Below are positions 11,396 through 21,741 of a stretch of 64,000 nucleotides of DNA, piece by piece. Numbering within the stretch: position 1 is the first letter of the stretch; each line of letters begins with the position of its first letter. The notes below the pieces were generated by a model. The model searched no databases and was not told where the DNA came from. It saw only the letters and a program-made list of their open reading frames with translations. The position numbers and the translations under genes were made by a program. The stretch comes from Spizellomyces punctatus DAOM BR117 (taxonomy: Eukaryota; Chytridiomycota; Chytridiomycetes; Spizellomycetales; Spizellomycetaceae). Location: the NCBI RefSeq assembly GCF_000182565.1, contig NW_015971548.1:148212-212211 (forward strand). The letters run 5' to 3'.

Positions 11396-12845
11396 ACTTA
11401 CCCATTGACCCCTTTTGTGTCGGATGCCTTGCTTGCAAGCGCCCGGACCAAGGTCTGTGCAGATTTATTGTGAAGCGTGAAGTTTCATGGACTGATTCCC
11501 GAAACTCTGCCTTCGCAGCCGCCAAGCAGGCTCTGACAACAGCTCCAGTGCTTGTGGCACCCAGAAAAGGGTTCCCCTACACCCTTCACAGTGACGCTTC
11601 CTACACAGCATTTAATGTCATGCTCGAACAGTTACAGCCAGATGCTTCTAACCGCCCGCTGTGCTACCATTCTCGAGGCACCACCACCTCAGAAAAAAAG
11701 GCCCCCCCCGTCAAACTCGAGGCCGGATGCCTCATTTGGGGCCTTGGAAAACTCTGCCCATACCTCGAAGGCCTGCCTTTCACAGTCATTACTGATCACC
11801 AAGCTCTTTTGTGGCTCACTAAATACAAAGGCGAGAACCATAAGCTTCTCTGCTGGGCCCTCGATCTTAGTTACTGGTCTGAATGGATGACAATCATTCA
11901 CAAACCAGGATGTTTTCACATTGTCGCTGATACACTTTCATGGCTACTAGGAGCAGAAACCCTACTCTGCTCCACCGCAACCCAAATATGGGTGGCGGAA
12001 CGCGGAAGACGATGGCTGCGCACCACACCAGCGGCTCTCGCACCTTCCTTGACACTGGCAGATGCCGTCTTTTGTCTGGCCTTACAGCCTGCACTCATTG
12101 CCGCCATCTGCGCTGGCCTCACTGGCCAGCTCTACCCCATAGCCCAACAGGCCCGCATGCTCCTATGGGAGACCAGCCCTGACACCTACACTACAGCCAA
12201 CGCGCGCTTTCTTCAGGAGTGGCAATGTGCAGATAACCTGCTGTGGCACCGTTTTTCAGTCTCCGAAGACCTTTGGTGCCTCTACGTGCCCCCTGCTTGC
12301 ACCCCCAAGGTGCGCAAGCTTTTTCACGAGGGGGGAGGACACTTCGGATTCGAAAGAACCTACGCCAGAGCCACAGCACAAGTCTGGTGGCCAAAGATGG
12401 CACAAGATTTCAGAAAACATTGCACAGGATATGAAACCTGCCAATGCTCAAAAAGGGTACCGCAACTGATTCTGGGGTTGCTGAAACCCATACCACCAGC
12501 TCTGGGATGCTGGACAGTCATCATGACTGACTTTGTAACCAAGCTCCCACTTACTTCCAGAGGGTATGATGCCTTTTGGCTAATAGCTTGTAAATGCTCA
12601 AAGAGGATCCACGTATGGCCCCTCAAGAGCACCGCGACAGCTACTCAGGTCGCAGAACTATTTATAGAATGCTACATCCCATTGCACAGCATTCCGGAGA
12701 CTATTATCTCAGACCATGACTCCATCATTGAAAGGCCGTCAGAAACCAGAAATGCAGATGTGGAAGAGCTCTGTAAACATCTCGGAGACCTAAACATCCT
12801 TATCCGAGATCTGATGATTGAGGCCCAGGATTCACAGAAAAGATA
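11396..12845 (+). pseudogene. E2 pol RNase H and integrase, plus-strand copy
   Basis: Inverted duplicate of 2924-1475 with the same domains. It is fused in frame behind E1 pol and has no internal stop. After AGA-TA at 12841-12845 it is interrupted by the E1 LTR. If the LTR and one AGATA are ignored, the reading phase continues exactly into 13461, so the two pieces were one integrase. Confidence 0.85.
12841..12845 (+). repeat. Target-site duplication AGATA (left)
   Basis: Five-base AGATA immediately before the E1 LTR at 12846. It matches the copy at 13456-13460. Confidence 0.9.
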
Positions 12846-13455
12846 TGTGACAGAATTCTTCTGTCAGTGCTATGGTTATACTGGTTAGATGTGGTTCCAA
12901 ACTAGTGGTCACATGACTTTGCTGATGGTGTCAACATTCATTTGACCAGAATTAGATAAATAAGCAGATTTAGCCATTTCTGGCTAAATTAGATGAGTAT
13001 CCTGACACACTAGCATCTGCCCCTTTCAATCAAGTGGCACAGTGTATTTAGGATGACTTGTCTCACTTGTGATTGGCTATAAATGGTGCAATAGGCTGAC
13101 AAATAGTTTAGGATGACATGTACAAGATCTGATTGGTTGCAAATGGTGCAATAGGCTGACAAATAGTTTAGGATGACATGTACAAGATCTGATTGGTTGC
13201 AAATGGTGCAATAGGCTGACAAATAGTTTAGGATGACATGTATGAGTTCTGATTGGTTGCAAATGGTGCAATAGGCTGACAAATAGTTTAGGATGATGTG
13301 GGTGAGATCTGATTGGGTAGTTAGGATATAGCATTTGTCAGCCCCTTTGTCTATAAAAAGAGGACCTCTCTGAGGCCCCTCAAAGGAAAATAACAAGTAG
13401 TAACCAAGTCTTCCCTAGTTTTCTGTTGTCTTCTTGTCCCTGCTAGCCTGTTACA
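12846..13455 (+). repeat. E1 solo LTR inside E2 integrase
   Basis: A 610 bp LTR flanked on both sides by AGATA and with no E1 interior, so it is a solo LTR left by LTR-LTR recombination. The inverted arm on the left has the same insertion at the same base but continues into E1 leader and gag. The promoter features are inverted CCAAT boxes in the 60 bp units at 13060-13299 and a TATAAAAAG at 13352. Confidence 0.93.
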
Positions 13456-13460
13456 AGATA
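13456..13460 (+). repeat. Target-site duplication AGATA (right)
   Basis: Matches 12841-12845 and confirms the insertion borders of the E1 LTR. Confidence 0.9.
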
Positions 13461-15078
13461 CTATGATTTATCACAACAACATTTGGAGTTCCAGAGAGGA
13501 GATAAGGTGCTTCTGAGCATGAAAAACCTAGCAGGGTATGAGTCCAAGATCACTCCAAAATGGCTGGGACCAGTCACAGTGACTGACTGTAACCTTCTCT
13601 GTGACAACTATGAGTTAAAACTGCCAGATAAGATGAGATGACTTCATCCATGGTTTCACATATTGAAATTATGTCCATACCAGAAGCCTGTCAATGGCGA
13701 AACTGAGGAAAAAGTCACGGAAGCACAAATGGAGAATTCCGACACTCCAGAAGGTGAGTTCAAAGTGGAAGCAATAGTAGACCATCGAACCAGGTGTGGA
13801 AAGCATCAATTTCGAATACATTGGGCTGGATACCCACCCCATGAGGATACCTGGGAACCAGAGGAAGCCCTAACAGAGGCTTCCAAAGCCTTAGAAGAGT
13901 ACTGGAGATCCAGAGCTCCCACTAGTGCACTAGTAGAGGACTCCTTGGTAGTCAGCTTTGCAGGCGATGCCCCAGCTTATGCTTCTGACCACCAATGCTT
14001 CGTGGTTTATCCAGACAATAGCTCACATGATAATCATGCCCTCTCACCAGAATGAAAACCAGCTTCATGTGGCTTACCTCACCAGTCGAGAATGCCACAC
14101 CAAGCCTCCCGATCATGCTTATGTGTGTCCGAGCTGTCAAAATCAGCTGGTGATGACCTTAAAAGGATGCCCCTGCTTGCCCCCCCTCTTTTTTCTTCTT
14201 CAACTACTGACAACCTACTTCCCTTACAGACCTACTCTGCCTCGCAAACCTTTTCTATTGACACCAAAACAAAAGCTTTCATTTCCAACACCATGACCAC
14301 CAATATCCGATGACAACAAGGAGTCAGCATCCTCTCTACCCTTGAGGAAGGCTATCCCTGGTCAGAAGTAAGCGATGCCTTTGCTGCCGAGAACTCTATT
14401 GAGCGGCTCGGAGCAGCTATGGCCACCTGGGTCAAAGTTTGGATTCATGAGTTGTACGAAGACCCAAACAAACCTCTTGAACACTATCGTGGTGAAGATT
14501 GGGTGGTTGACGGGGCTTCGAAGCCATACGCCACAAGCCAGCCCCTCATGATGCATATTGCAGAGCCCTACAGTAGGGCTTCCGATGGTGGTCAAGCAGC
14601 TGTCGGTATCATTGCCAATGCAAAAACAATAGGGAAGAGATTACGGGATGTACCCTGCGCTGCCTGGCTTGATGCTGGGGTCCCTCAACATGTGGCTGGA
14701 AACCCCAAAATGGCCCGCTTCACCCTCTGGCCCGATTGCGAAGCCCATGATTTTGCAGAGATAGCCATCGAAGCCACGAGAGCAGTGTTGTTAAAGCTAG
14801 CCAATGCAGCTGAAACCACAGAAGAGCAGCTCCATCCCAAACATCGGGAGCACTCCTATTACCACTTTCAAGCGGTTAACTTGAAAAGGGCCGCAGAGAT
14901 GTTCACAGCCCTTTATGTAACCCAAGCCAATGGTTCCAAGACCCCTGGAACCCCAGCTCCGGAAGCCACTGACCAAATTTGGTTCTGCGCAAACATCATG
15001 GGGCGCACTACCATAATCTGGACAATCAACGAAGACAGCTTTGAAGCTGATGACAACTATCCAGTTGTGTCATGGTAG
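13461..15078 (+). pseudogene. E2 integrase C-terminus, chromodomain and long C-terminal tail
   Basis: Continues the E2 polyprotein. The integrase C-terminal barrel (FQRGDKVLLSMKNL, then ITPKWLGP) is followed by the HPWFH box. Next comes a chromodomain (VEAIVDHRTRCGKHQFRIHW, then DTWEPEEAL, 13765-13905), which typically directs chromoviruses to marked chromatin. After it the same frame runs on for about 390 codons to a real TAG at 15076-15078. TGA codons interrupt at 13639-13641, 14053-14055 and 14311-14313. The last 220 residues (14419-15075) form an intact ORF of unknown function. Chromoviruses usually end soon after the chromodomain, so this tail is unusual. Confidence 0.75.
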
Positions 15079-15126
15079 AGACAAGGTCTCAAACACTTGC
15101 ATGCAAGTTGCTGAACCTTCTTTTTC

Positions 15127-15136
15127 GAAGGGGGAA
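15127..15136 (+). promoter_or_regulatory. E2 polypurine tract
   Basis: GAAGGGGGAA lies directly before the 3' LTR, as required for plus-strand priming of a retroelement. Confidence 0.8.
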
Positions 15137-15709
15137 TGTAGCGAATGACTCTGATAAACCGGTTCGCTCAAAGGCATCAGGTGACCATGATTGAGGTTTC
15201 CGCAATTGTAACCTGAGCTTCGAAACCCCTGAGATCAAGTTTGGTTCTGGGCTACACCAGTGCAGCACAAAGGATATGTTACGCAGTCATAATTGATCAT
15301 GGCAATGATCAGAAATGGGAATATTGGATGCCGCCACCCTAATGAAGGTTACAGAGACTAGTGTAGATGTTACCATAGCATATTCTTGTATAAAACAACA
15401 AATTCAATAAAATAAGTCATGGGCAGAAGCCATAGTGACACTAAATCCCCAAGAAACTAGCTTCTCAACTCCAATCTTAGGTTAACAGGAACCTAACAGA
15501 GTGCTTCAACGGCCTGATCACCCACACTGAAGCCTCTAAATCCTGCTCGGTTCACAACTAACTGATTCTCCTTGCCTCTCGCCCCCAATTCGCTACCGAT
15601 GCCCAAAGAAAGGATTCGGAGACTATGATTCCTAGTACGGACACCCACATAACCTGCTAGGAGACCCAAGTTGGCTTTACCATAGTCTACCAACAAAAAA
15701 TCCGCTACA
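15137..15709 (+). repeat. E2 3' LTR
   Basis: A 573 bp LTR that begins TGTAGCG and ends CGCTACA, a perfect 7 bp inverted terminal repeat. It is more CpG-depleted than the 5' LTR at 7199-7770. Its outer edge abuts the coding sequence of the Fanzor relic, so E2 inserted into the Fanzor C-terminus. Confidence 0.9.
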
Positions 15710-17526
15710 GATTTCATGATCATCAGCATGTTGCAGGTGCTCAGCATGTCCCTGTTCCAGTAGCACATCGTCCAGGCTTGCTGACAGTTAGGGTTGGTAC
15801 AACCCAGCAATCCATGGACTTTTTCAATCTTGCCTTTGCAATGGCACCAAGGTCTTGAATGAGGTCATGTTTTGAAGCCTTTTTCAAGGAAGTCAGCAGA
15901 TGAGGCCAAACAGTGAGGGCAGGCAGATGAGGTCTTGTACTTGTCAAGAAGGAAGCAGTTGATCCTGTTGCGCTTAAAGAGGGTGCACCAACCTTTCATC
16001 TTTGATGAGGTCTGAAATCTTGCAGTTCAACCAGCATCACTCCAATCACCCATCACAATGGTGAAGTTCCCAAACTTGTTGCGCATGTTGGATATGAGGT
16101 TTGATTCACTCTTCTGACAGTTTATAAATGCATGCCACTTCCACTGTGTGTGGGCAGGATGTGAGTAGAACTCCTTTCAACAATCTGAATCTGCACGGCA
16201 AATGAGAAGGTAGTGAGTAAAGTCCATGAGGTTCATTGTCTTGTGAGATGGTATTCATGATTCTATGAGGTCAATACCGCCGGCTTTCATCTGCTGCCAT
16301 TCTTTTGCAAATCGACAGCTTCCAGTCTCCACGGCTCACTGGTTGGCAGTGTAGTGAAATGTCGTGCCATTACTGTCTTGGCAGTAGAGAATGTCATGCT
16401 TGTTTGGGTCGATAATGATGACATTCTCTGCTGCTCAACAAGCAGGCAAGTTGTTCTCCACATATACTGCCTTCACCTCAGCTTCTAGGGTCTTTGCTGA
16501 CTTCTTCCCTCCACTGCTGTGCTTTCCATACTTGTCAGCTTCAGGATGTTTCAAGTAAACTGACACTGAGGTGCCATCCATCGTGATCGAGCCTTCAAAC
16601 TGCATATCACAGCAAGACCGAAAAGCCTTGGTACATAGATTGCAGATGCGCATCCATAAATCGACCTTCTCTATGGCTTGTGCTTCTTGGCGGGTGATGC
16701 AGAGGATGTGGGCATAGAGAATGACCATGTTGATGCAAATATGGGACTGAATCAGTGACTGATGAAGAGGGATTGCACTGAACCATCGAAATCCATGCTT
16801 TTCATATAGGCTTGACAACTGACAGTAGGCAGGGATAAAGGACATTGGATCCATGACAACTGCATAGGTGAGTGGATGGTCAACAAGAAAAGGCAGATCA
16901 AGTGACCAAATCTCTTCTAGAAGTTCACTCTCTTCAGCAGTTAAGTCATTGAGTGACTTGGGCACAATATCAAAAAGGAAAATTGACTTCAAGTAGCAAA
17001 GACGAGCAAAGAAAGTGTTTCACGCATCACTTTTCAGTCACTGCTTCTGTCCCTTCACATCAAGCCACAGATTAATGTACTGAAGGAGCATCTGCATGAA
17101 ATGCTCTTGAACATTGACTTTCAGGTTCATCATCATACTTGCTGTCAGGTAATTGACTGATTGCTGCTCACCTTGTAGATTTGGGTGAGCAAAGCCAATG
17201 ATTTGGCAGTACCATTGAACATATGGCAGCAAACAATCCCGCCATGCCTTCTTTGCTTCCTTTCTTGGATGCCAAGCCTCCCCCTTGTTGAGAAGATAGA
17301 GAATCGCTTCGATGGTCTCCTCATTCACAGTGAAGGTTGGTGCAGATAGGATGTAGAATTTGAGAGCATGGGAAGCATGGTTGGTGAGTTGATGGATGAT
17401 GGTGATGTAATCTAGAAGCCGTTGGTGATAGTTTGGCAGGAAAGCTTTTGCAAAGGAAGTCTTGTTGCAGGTATGTAAGGTGGGTTTGTCGAGTTTTTCA
17501 AGCTTTTGCTTCTTTTTTGGTGGCAT
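15710..17526 (-). pseudogene. Fanzor RNA-guided nuclease relic (eukaryotic TnpB-like)
   Basis: One reading frame of 605 codons from the ATG at 17526 to the E2 LTR border. It has a basic N-terminus (PPKKKQKLEK, a likely nuclear localisation signal), a helical N-terminal half, then a RuvC-like nuclease. RuvC-I is VIIIDPNKHDILYC (Asp at 16410). It is followed by FHYTANQ, TIVMGDWSDAG (near 16050), LLDKYKTSSACPHC (15945-15904) with a second Cys pair (GCTNPNC), and RuvC-III WNRDMLSTCNML (Asp at 15750). Fanzors are RNA-guided DNA nucleases carried by transposons. In-frame TGA codons start at 17040, 17022, 16437, 16338, 16257, 16179, 16029 and 15867; there is no TAA, TAG or frameshift. Several sit where Arg is expected. 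The residue after the Asp in LLDKY is Lys where, from memory of the family, Glu is expected. The 3' end and any guide-RNA region are lost to E2. Confidence 0.85.
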
Positions 17527-18770
17527 TGATGATATCTGTGGGAAAAGATGAAAGCCTGGGAAAATGGGCAACGACAACTTATATAGGATTTTTTGGATCA
17601 AACCATAGTTCATGAGTCTAAATCGAGTAAAATTATGATTAAATTGGTTGGAATCTATGTACTAGTGCCAATACCAATCGGCTCCGCACTATGAAATTGT
17701 ATCACTTATGCTATTGTGGATGGAAAGAAGAAGGTGAAAGCAGCGACTGCACTTGTGCATGGACCAGCAGCGCTCCTAGTTTTGGGTATTTTTCAAGAGT
17801 ATTTCGAACAATTTGCAAGACTGGAGCCAATTGGGGACAAGGGTTTCCTTGTAAGGGATGCTCGCAGGGAGATAGGTCTCCCCGTATGGTGAAAATCTCA
17901 CACCTATTCCATGTAATGTATTCTCTGGCAAACCATGTTAAATGTGGCGATAGGATATCGGTCACATTGGCTATTATGGCACTAGAACAGGAGCCAAGGA
18001 ATATCAACTGTCTGGCAGATGAAAACCTCCTTGCGCCACAATTTGAGAGGCAAACGATCCTTCTTACCATGGTCCCCAAGGTTTTGACCACATGCATGAT
18101 AGCAATATTCAAAACAATGTGCCGACCTTATCATCTACGTCTAACCCACTCAGCTCATCCATAACCCTGTCCATAACGTGCATTATCTTTGGAGATGTAC
18201 CCTTTCTGCATGCAGGGCCCAAAGAACTTTCTAAAAAACATGCAGGTATGTTACCATGGAAATTCCAGTGCTGAGAATTATAATACAGAATGGGGAACTA
18301 CCAGTTTGTAGTCATCTAAGAGTTTGGTAACAAAGTGTAGGCTTCGTACCAACCAAAACAACTCAGGAGTGATCATAAGAACGTTATGCTCGAGGTTTTG
18401 CAGGTATATGTGCCAAGAAACGTGTACTATGCAGGAATCTTGATACGGAGGACGGAATATGGTGTCCTGCATGATCTCTGGCGAATAGTTGGTGAACGTC
18501 GAATAAGGTTATAGTTGATGATCCACACGCGCTGTTGGTCATCGTCATTTGTTGACACACGATGGGTTTACAAGAAAAAAAAAACAAGAAACGCAGCAAT
18601 GACAAACAGAAAGAGCACAGTACCCAGACATTATAAATTACGTTTCCCATGCTCTAACCACCACCATCCACAACAAAAAAAACAAAAACACACACACAAG
18701 AACAAAACAATAGAACTCTCCTACAGGCCGTCCATTATAGTGGGCAAAAGGGGGGTTTGAGTGTTTTCTT
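17527..18770. other. Flank of Fanzor relic; no convincing gene
   Basis: Sequence between the Fanzor start and the Rap-GAP end. A minus-strand ORF of 133 codons (18112-17711) and short hydrophobic ORFs at 18650-18278 resemble nothing I know and lack clear splice logic. The left end of the Fanzor transposon should lie here, but I found no terminal repeat. 18580-18720 is A-rich. Confidence 0.4.
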
Positions 18771-20398
18771 TCATTTTAGAAACTTGGAAGCGACTTCGTA
18801 GAGGAGAACAGAGCGTGTTCGTGAGATTTTAGGGGCAAAGCTGGGGGCTTTGTAAGAGGCTCTTTCGCCATTTACCACTAAAGCAACGTACGGGTTAGAA
18901 CAACCATACAAAAGGCAGTCGAAACAAAACCAAATCAAATATACTCACACTTGTGTAAAAAGAAATCCCTACTGACAGCATCCCGTCCAAACACACAGGG
19001 CTCTGGTAAATCCGGCGTAAACCCAGGTACCCCGCTCTTTGGCGCAACCGTCAACCGATACCGGTCGCCCTCCACTGGACTCACGACAGCCACAACATGA
19101 TTCTGATGGGACGTGATAGAAGACAATTGGAAGGGGGAGTCGGATTCAGAAAAGATGATGATGACAATGTCGTTGCCAATGTGGCGTTTGCGTTCGAGTT
19201 GCTGGCGGTCACCGGGGATGTAGGGGAGGAGGGTGGAGACGTGGAACATGATTTCATAGCCTTGCCATTTTGTGTAGATGGAGTGCGTTCCTGTCATGTT
19301 GCCTAAGGAGTTGGGTAAGAAAGCGCGTATTATAAGTGAGTGTATAGACATTGGGATGTAAATGCGAATGTATACATACTTCCGCTCACGTCGAGACCCG
19401 CACGATACCCTTTCCAACCTCGGAGTTCTATTGTCTCGCCAAGAAAGTTTAAAAATTCCTTAAACTTGGGTGAAGCATTTTCTAGTCCACAAAGATGTCA
19501 ACATTTCCCAACAGAAAATAAATTTCACTCATGGTAATCAAGAAACTCACCCGCGCGGTTCGAAAACATTTCCTCCTCAGAGCACTGGCCAGGCCCTACA
19601 TATGCAACCCCAAACTTGTAAGACCGTATCACCTGTCGCTCCTCCATGGCCAACAATTCGTTTCCCAGATTCGGATCCTTGCACAACCTCAAATTCGGTA
19701 CAGGTATATTCCTCGAAATGGATTCCATGAGATTGTTTACGCTTGGACCAAGCCCAAAGGCCTTGCGCCACCATGCGATGGAAATGCCGCTGCTAGAGAC
19801 GGAGAGCCGCTCGCTGCCGGATGTGGTCCGGACGAGAGCTTTGTAAGTGTCGCTGTCTCGGATGATGGAGATGGCGAGCGGGCCGCGAGGTGAGTCGAGG
19901 GCGAGGTAGTTTTGGTGCGCTAAAAGAGAAACGAGGATTAGCTATGAGCAGAATCGGCGGTTATCTCCTATAAACGCAAACAGACGCTTGGATCGGTTCA
20001 ATGTTCAAGCCCCCATTGAATGGCCATCCATCTGTCTGTTTGTTCCCACACACTGTGTCTCCTGATCCAAACGTGTCACTCGCCAGAGAATCTTTTGCCT
20101 TTCCAGTCTCCCTCGCTGCAGTATACTGCAAACTCCCTCACGTTGCCACGAGTAACTCTTGGTCATTCATACAATTCCGCAGCTCATCTCCTTCTTGACT
20201 CTTGGTCGCCAATGGTTCCCAGTCAACGTCTCCACGCTCGTGCGAAAACAAAAACTCACCCTTGCCAAAGAAATTATCACGATACCATATGATATCTTTC
20301 TCGCACTCTTGCAGCAAGGACTCATGTACACCCGTAATCTTTGCATTCGGGTTGGTCGGGAGGGGCATAAACTCTGAATTCCCCACATTGACCGACAT
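18771..20398 (-). CDS. Rap/Ran-GAP domain protein
   Basis: GTPase-activating protein of the Rap1GAP type, which switches off Rap-like small GTPases using an Asn in place of an Arg finger. Exons read as complement(18771..18877, 18949..19302, 19380..19481, 19551..19919, 20260..20398), in phase, 356 residues. The domain fills the C-terminal two thirds: a block ending LNFLGETIELRGWKGYRAGL, then MFHVSTLLPYIPGDRQQLERKRHIGNDIV with the catalytic Asn at about residue 247, then the NHVVAVV strand. The last exon (VNGERASYKAPSFAP and on) is the usual domain end. Start MSVNVG at 20398 was chosen; an ATG three codons upstream is possible. The protein is short, with no added GoLoco, PDZ or coiled-coil part. 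It stops with TGA, showing TGA is a stop in this genome. Confidence 0.9.
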
Positions 20399-21252
20399 GG
20401 TTAACAAGGAACTGTTGGTGTTGGGTAGAGGGCTACGCTCCTTGTGTAAGTGTGTGGATGGGATGGGGAGCGGAGGAAAAAGTAAAAGTGAATGGATGGG
20501 AATGGCGGACTGGGTGCTTGGGGGTCCGCTTGGGTATTATGTTGCTATTTTTGTAGCGTGTAAAGTCGATTTGCTCTATGCGTTACGTACGCTCGCACGT
20601 GTCTATGCTTCGCTTTGCCCTCCTCCTCCTCCTCCTCGTCAAGCGTCTTACGCTCGTGCCATCGTCTCCGTTCGTCGGTCTCGTTTGTCTATTCCGCCGT
20701 CCTTTGTCGTCGTTCGTTGTCGAAACCCCCGTCCGTTACCTGTGCGTGAGCGGAGTCCCAAAATGCATTACCTAAACGCACACAAAAAAGTCCAAAATTT
20801 GCTTATGACGAGATCTTCTGATTTCCATTAAGCTTTATATGGCAATGGTTCCAACCGCCGCTGGCTGGCTTCTTTACGGTTACATTCATTTCAAAGGATA
20901 TAAACTCCTCCATTTTTGCATATCGTTTAGTAGATGCGGAGGCATGGGATTGTGCCTTGGCTGGGTCCGTTTACTATGGTCCATGCGAATGTATGTTAAA
21001 TAAGCAATAAGGTTATTTGGCGGGGGGCCATAGCATGTAAGGGAGCATCACCGACAAATACATTGCATGTGTGGAGGTGCACAGGTAGTCATGATATATC
21101 AACGTAACTAACATGATATTATTGGAACACCTACGCTGCACGCAAGGATAATGCGTAATGCGTGTATAATGTCATGAACCCTTCTCAAATTCTTTACACA
21201 GGTCGATGCACCTTTGGACCTTGGATTGATGTCAAGTATCCGAATGCCTTCA
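20399..21252. other. Intergenic, upstream of Rap-GAP
   Basis: No gene recognised. It presumably holds the Rap-GAP promoter (20399-20900, CT-rich near 20620) and the 3' end of the Reeler-like gene. Confidence 0.5.
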
Positions 21253-21741
21253 TTACACCACGCCACTTTCCACCGCCCTAAAACCCACCTCTGCACTTAC
21301 AACTACCACTCCCCAAACCTTAACCCCCGCAGCACCTTCCAACGTAAACTCTACAGGAAAATTCTTCGGGGCGGGAGATGCATGCGAAAGCGTACTGCTT
21401 CTTCCAAACCCCGTACAATCCAACGTTTCCGGCCCCCCATCCAATGTCTTGTACAAGGCATTATCCACCTTCCAAGTTCCTACATGCTGTTGTGCGTCGA
21501 TGGTAGGAGCAGCGTAGAGGAGGAGTCCCGCGAATGTGCCGGTGCCATTGAGTGTGACGGTGGTGGATGTGTTTGTTTGGGTTGCTGTGAGAGTTATAGG
21601 GAGGGTTGGTGCGAGTGTGCCCATTGCCCCTACGGCGGCAATGGGATCTGGAGAGGCAATGCAGGTTCCGGCTGAGGTTGGGTACGATGTCGTGAAAGGC
21701 AGGAGTGCCACAAGAGCAAGTACTAGAACGGTATACTGCAT
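21253..21741 (-). CDS. Secreted Reeler-like protein
   Basis: A 162-residue single-exon protein starting at the ATG at 21741, which opens a clear signal peptide (MQYTVLVLALVALLPFTTSYP); an upstream in-frame ATG at 21777 would bury it. The mature part starts with a PTSAGTC motif. It then has a beta-rich region with Asn-rich strands, GTFAGLLLYA and VGTWKV, which resembles the Reeler domain of secreted and ferric-reductase-like proteins. Two Cys frame the domain. No anchor or C-terminal membrane helix is seen, so it is probably secreted. The family assignment is tentative. Confidence 0.6.
   Translation of the reverse strand: MQYTVLVLALVALLPFTTSYPTSAGTCIASPDPIAAVGAMGTLAPTLPITLTATQTNTSTTVTLNGTGTFAGLLLYAAPTIDAQQHVGTWKVDNALYKTLDGGPETLDCTGFGRSSTLSHASPAPKNFPVEFTLEGAAGVKVWGVVVVSAEVGFRAVESGVV

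Larger units (their letters stand above)
7669..12888 (+). other. Chimeric 1,739-codon ORF across three element pieces
   Basis: A single uninterrupted ORF that is not one gene. Codons 1-34 are antisense E2 LTR. The 18-nt repeat and E1 protease-RT-RNase H-integrase follow to 11395. At 11396 it passes in frame into E2 RNase H-integrase and stops inside the inserted E1 LTR. An automatic annotation would call one giant Pol with two RNase H and two integrase domains. The joint at ACTTACCC has microhomology, so it is a rearrangement joint. Confidence 0.85.
11396..13455. repeat. Inverted repeat, right arm (2,060 bp)
   Basis: Partner of 865-2924. The C/T and G/A differences found are at about 11926 (CpG here, CpA in the left arm), 12002 (CpG here, CpA left) and 12125 (TpG here, CpG left). 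Such identity, next to E2 LTRs that differ by several percent, means the arms were copied or converted recently, or that assembly joined two alleles. Confidence 0.9.

Noticed and set aside
15710-17526. UGA read as an amino acid (recoding) in the Fanzor and E2
   Set aside because: Host genes in the same window end with TGA at conserved protein ends (Rap-GAP 18773-18771, Naa15 35459-35461), and the TGA positions suit Arg from CGA, not Trp, Cys or Sec.
17711-18112. Minus-strand 133-codon ORF as a gene or as part of the Fanzor transposon
   Set aside because: No recognisable motif and an equally long ORF exists on the other strand; evidence too weak.
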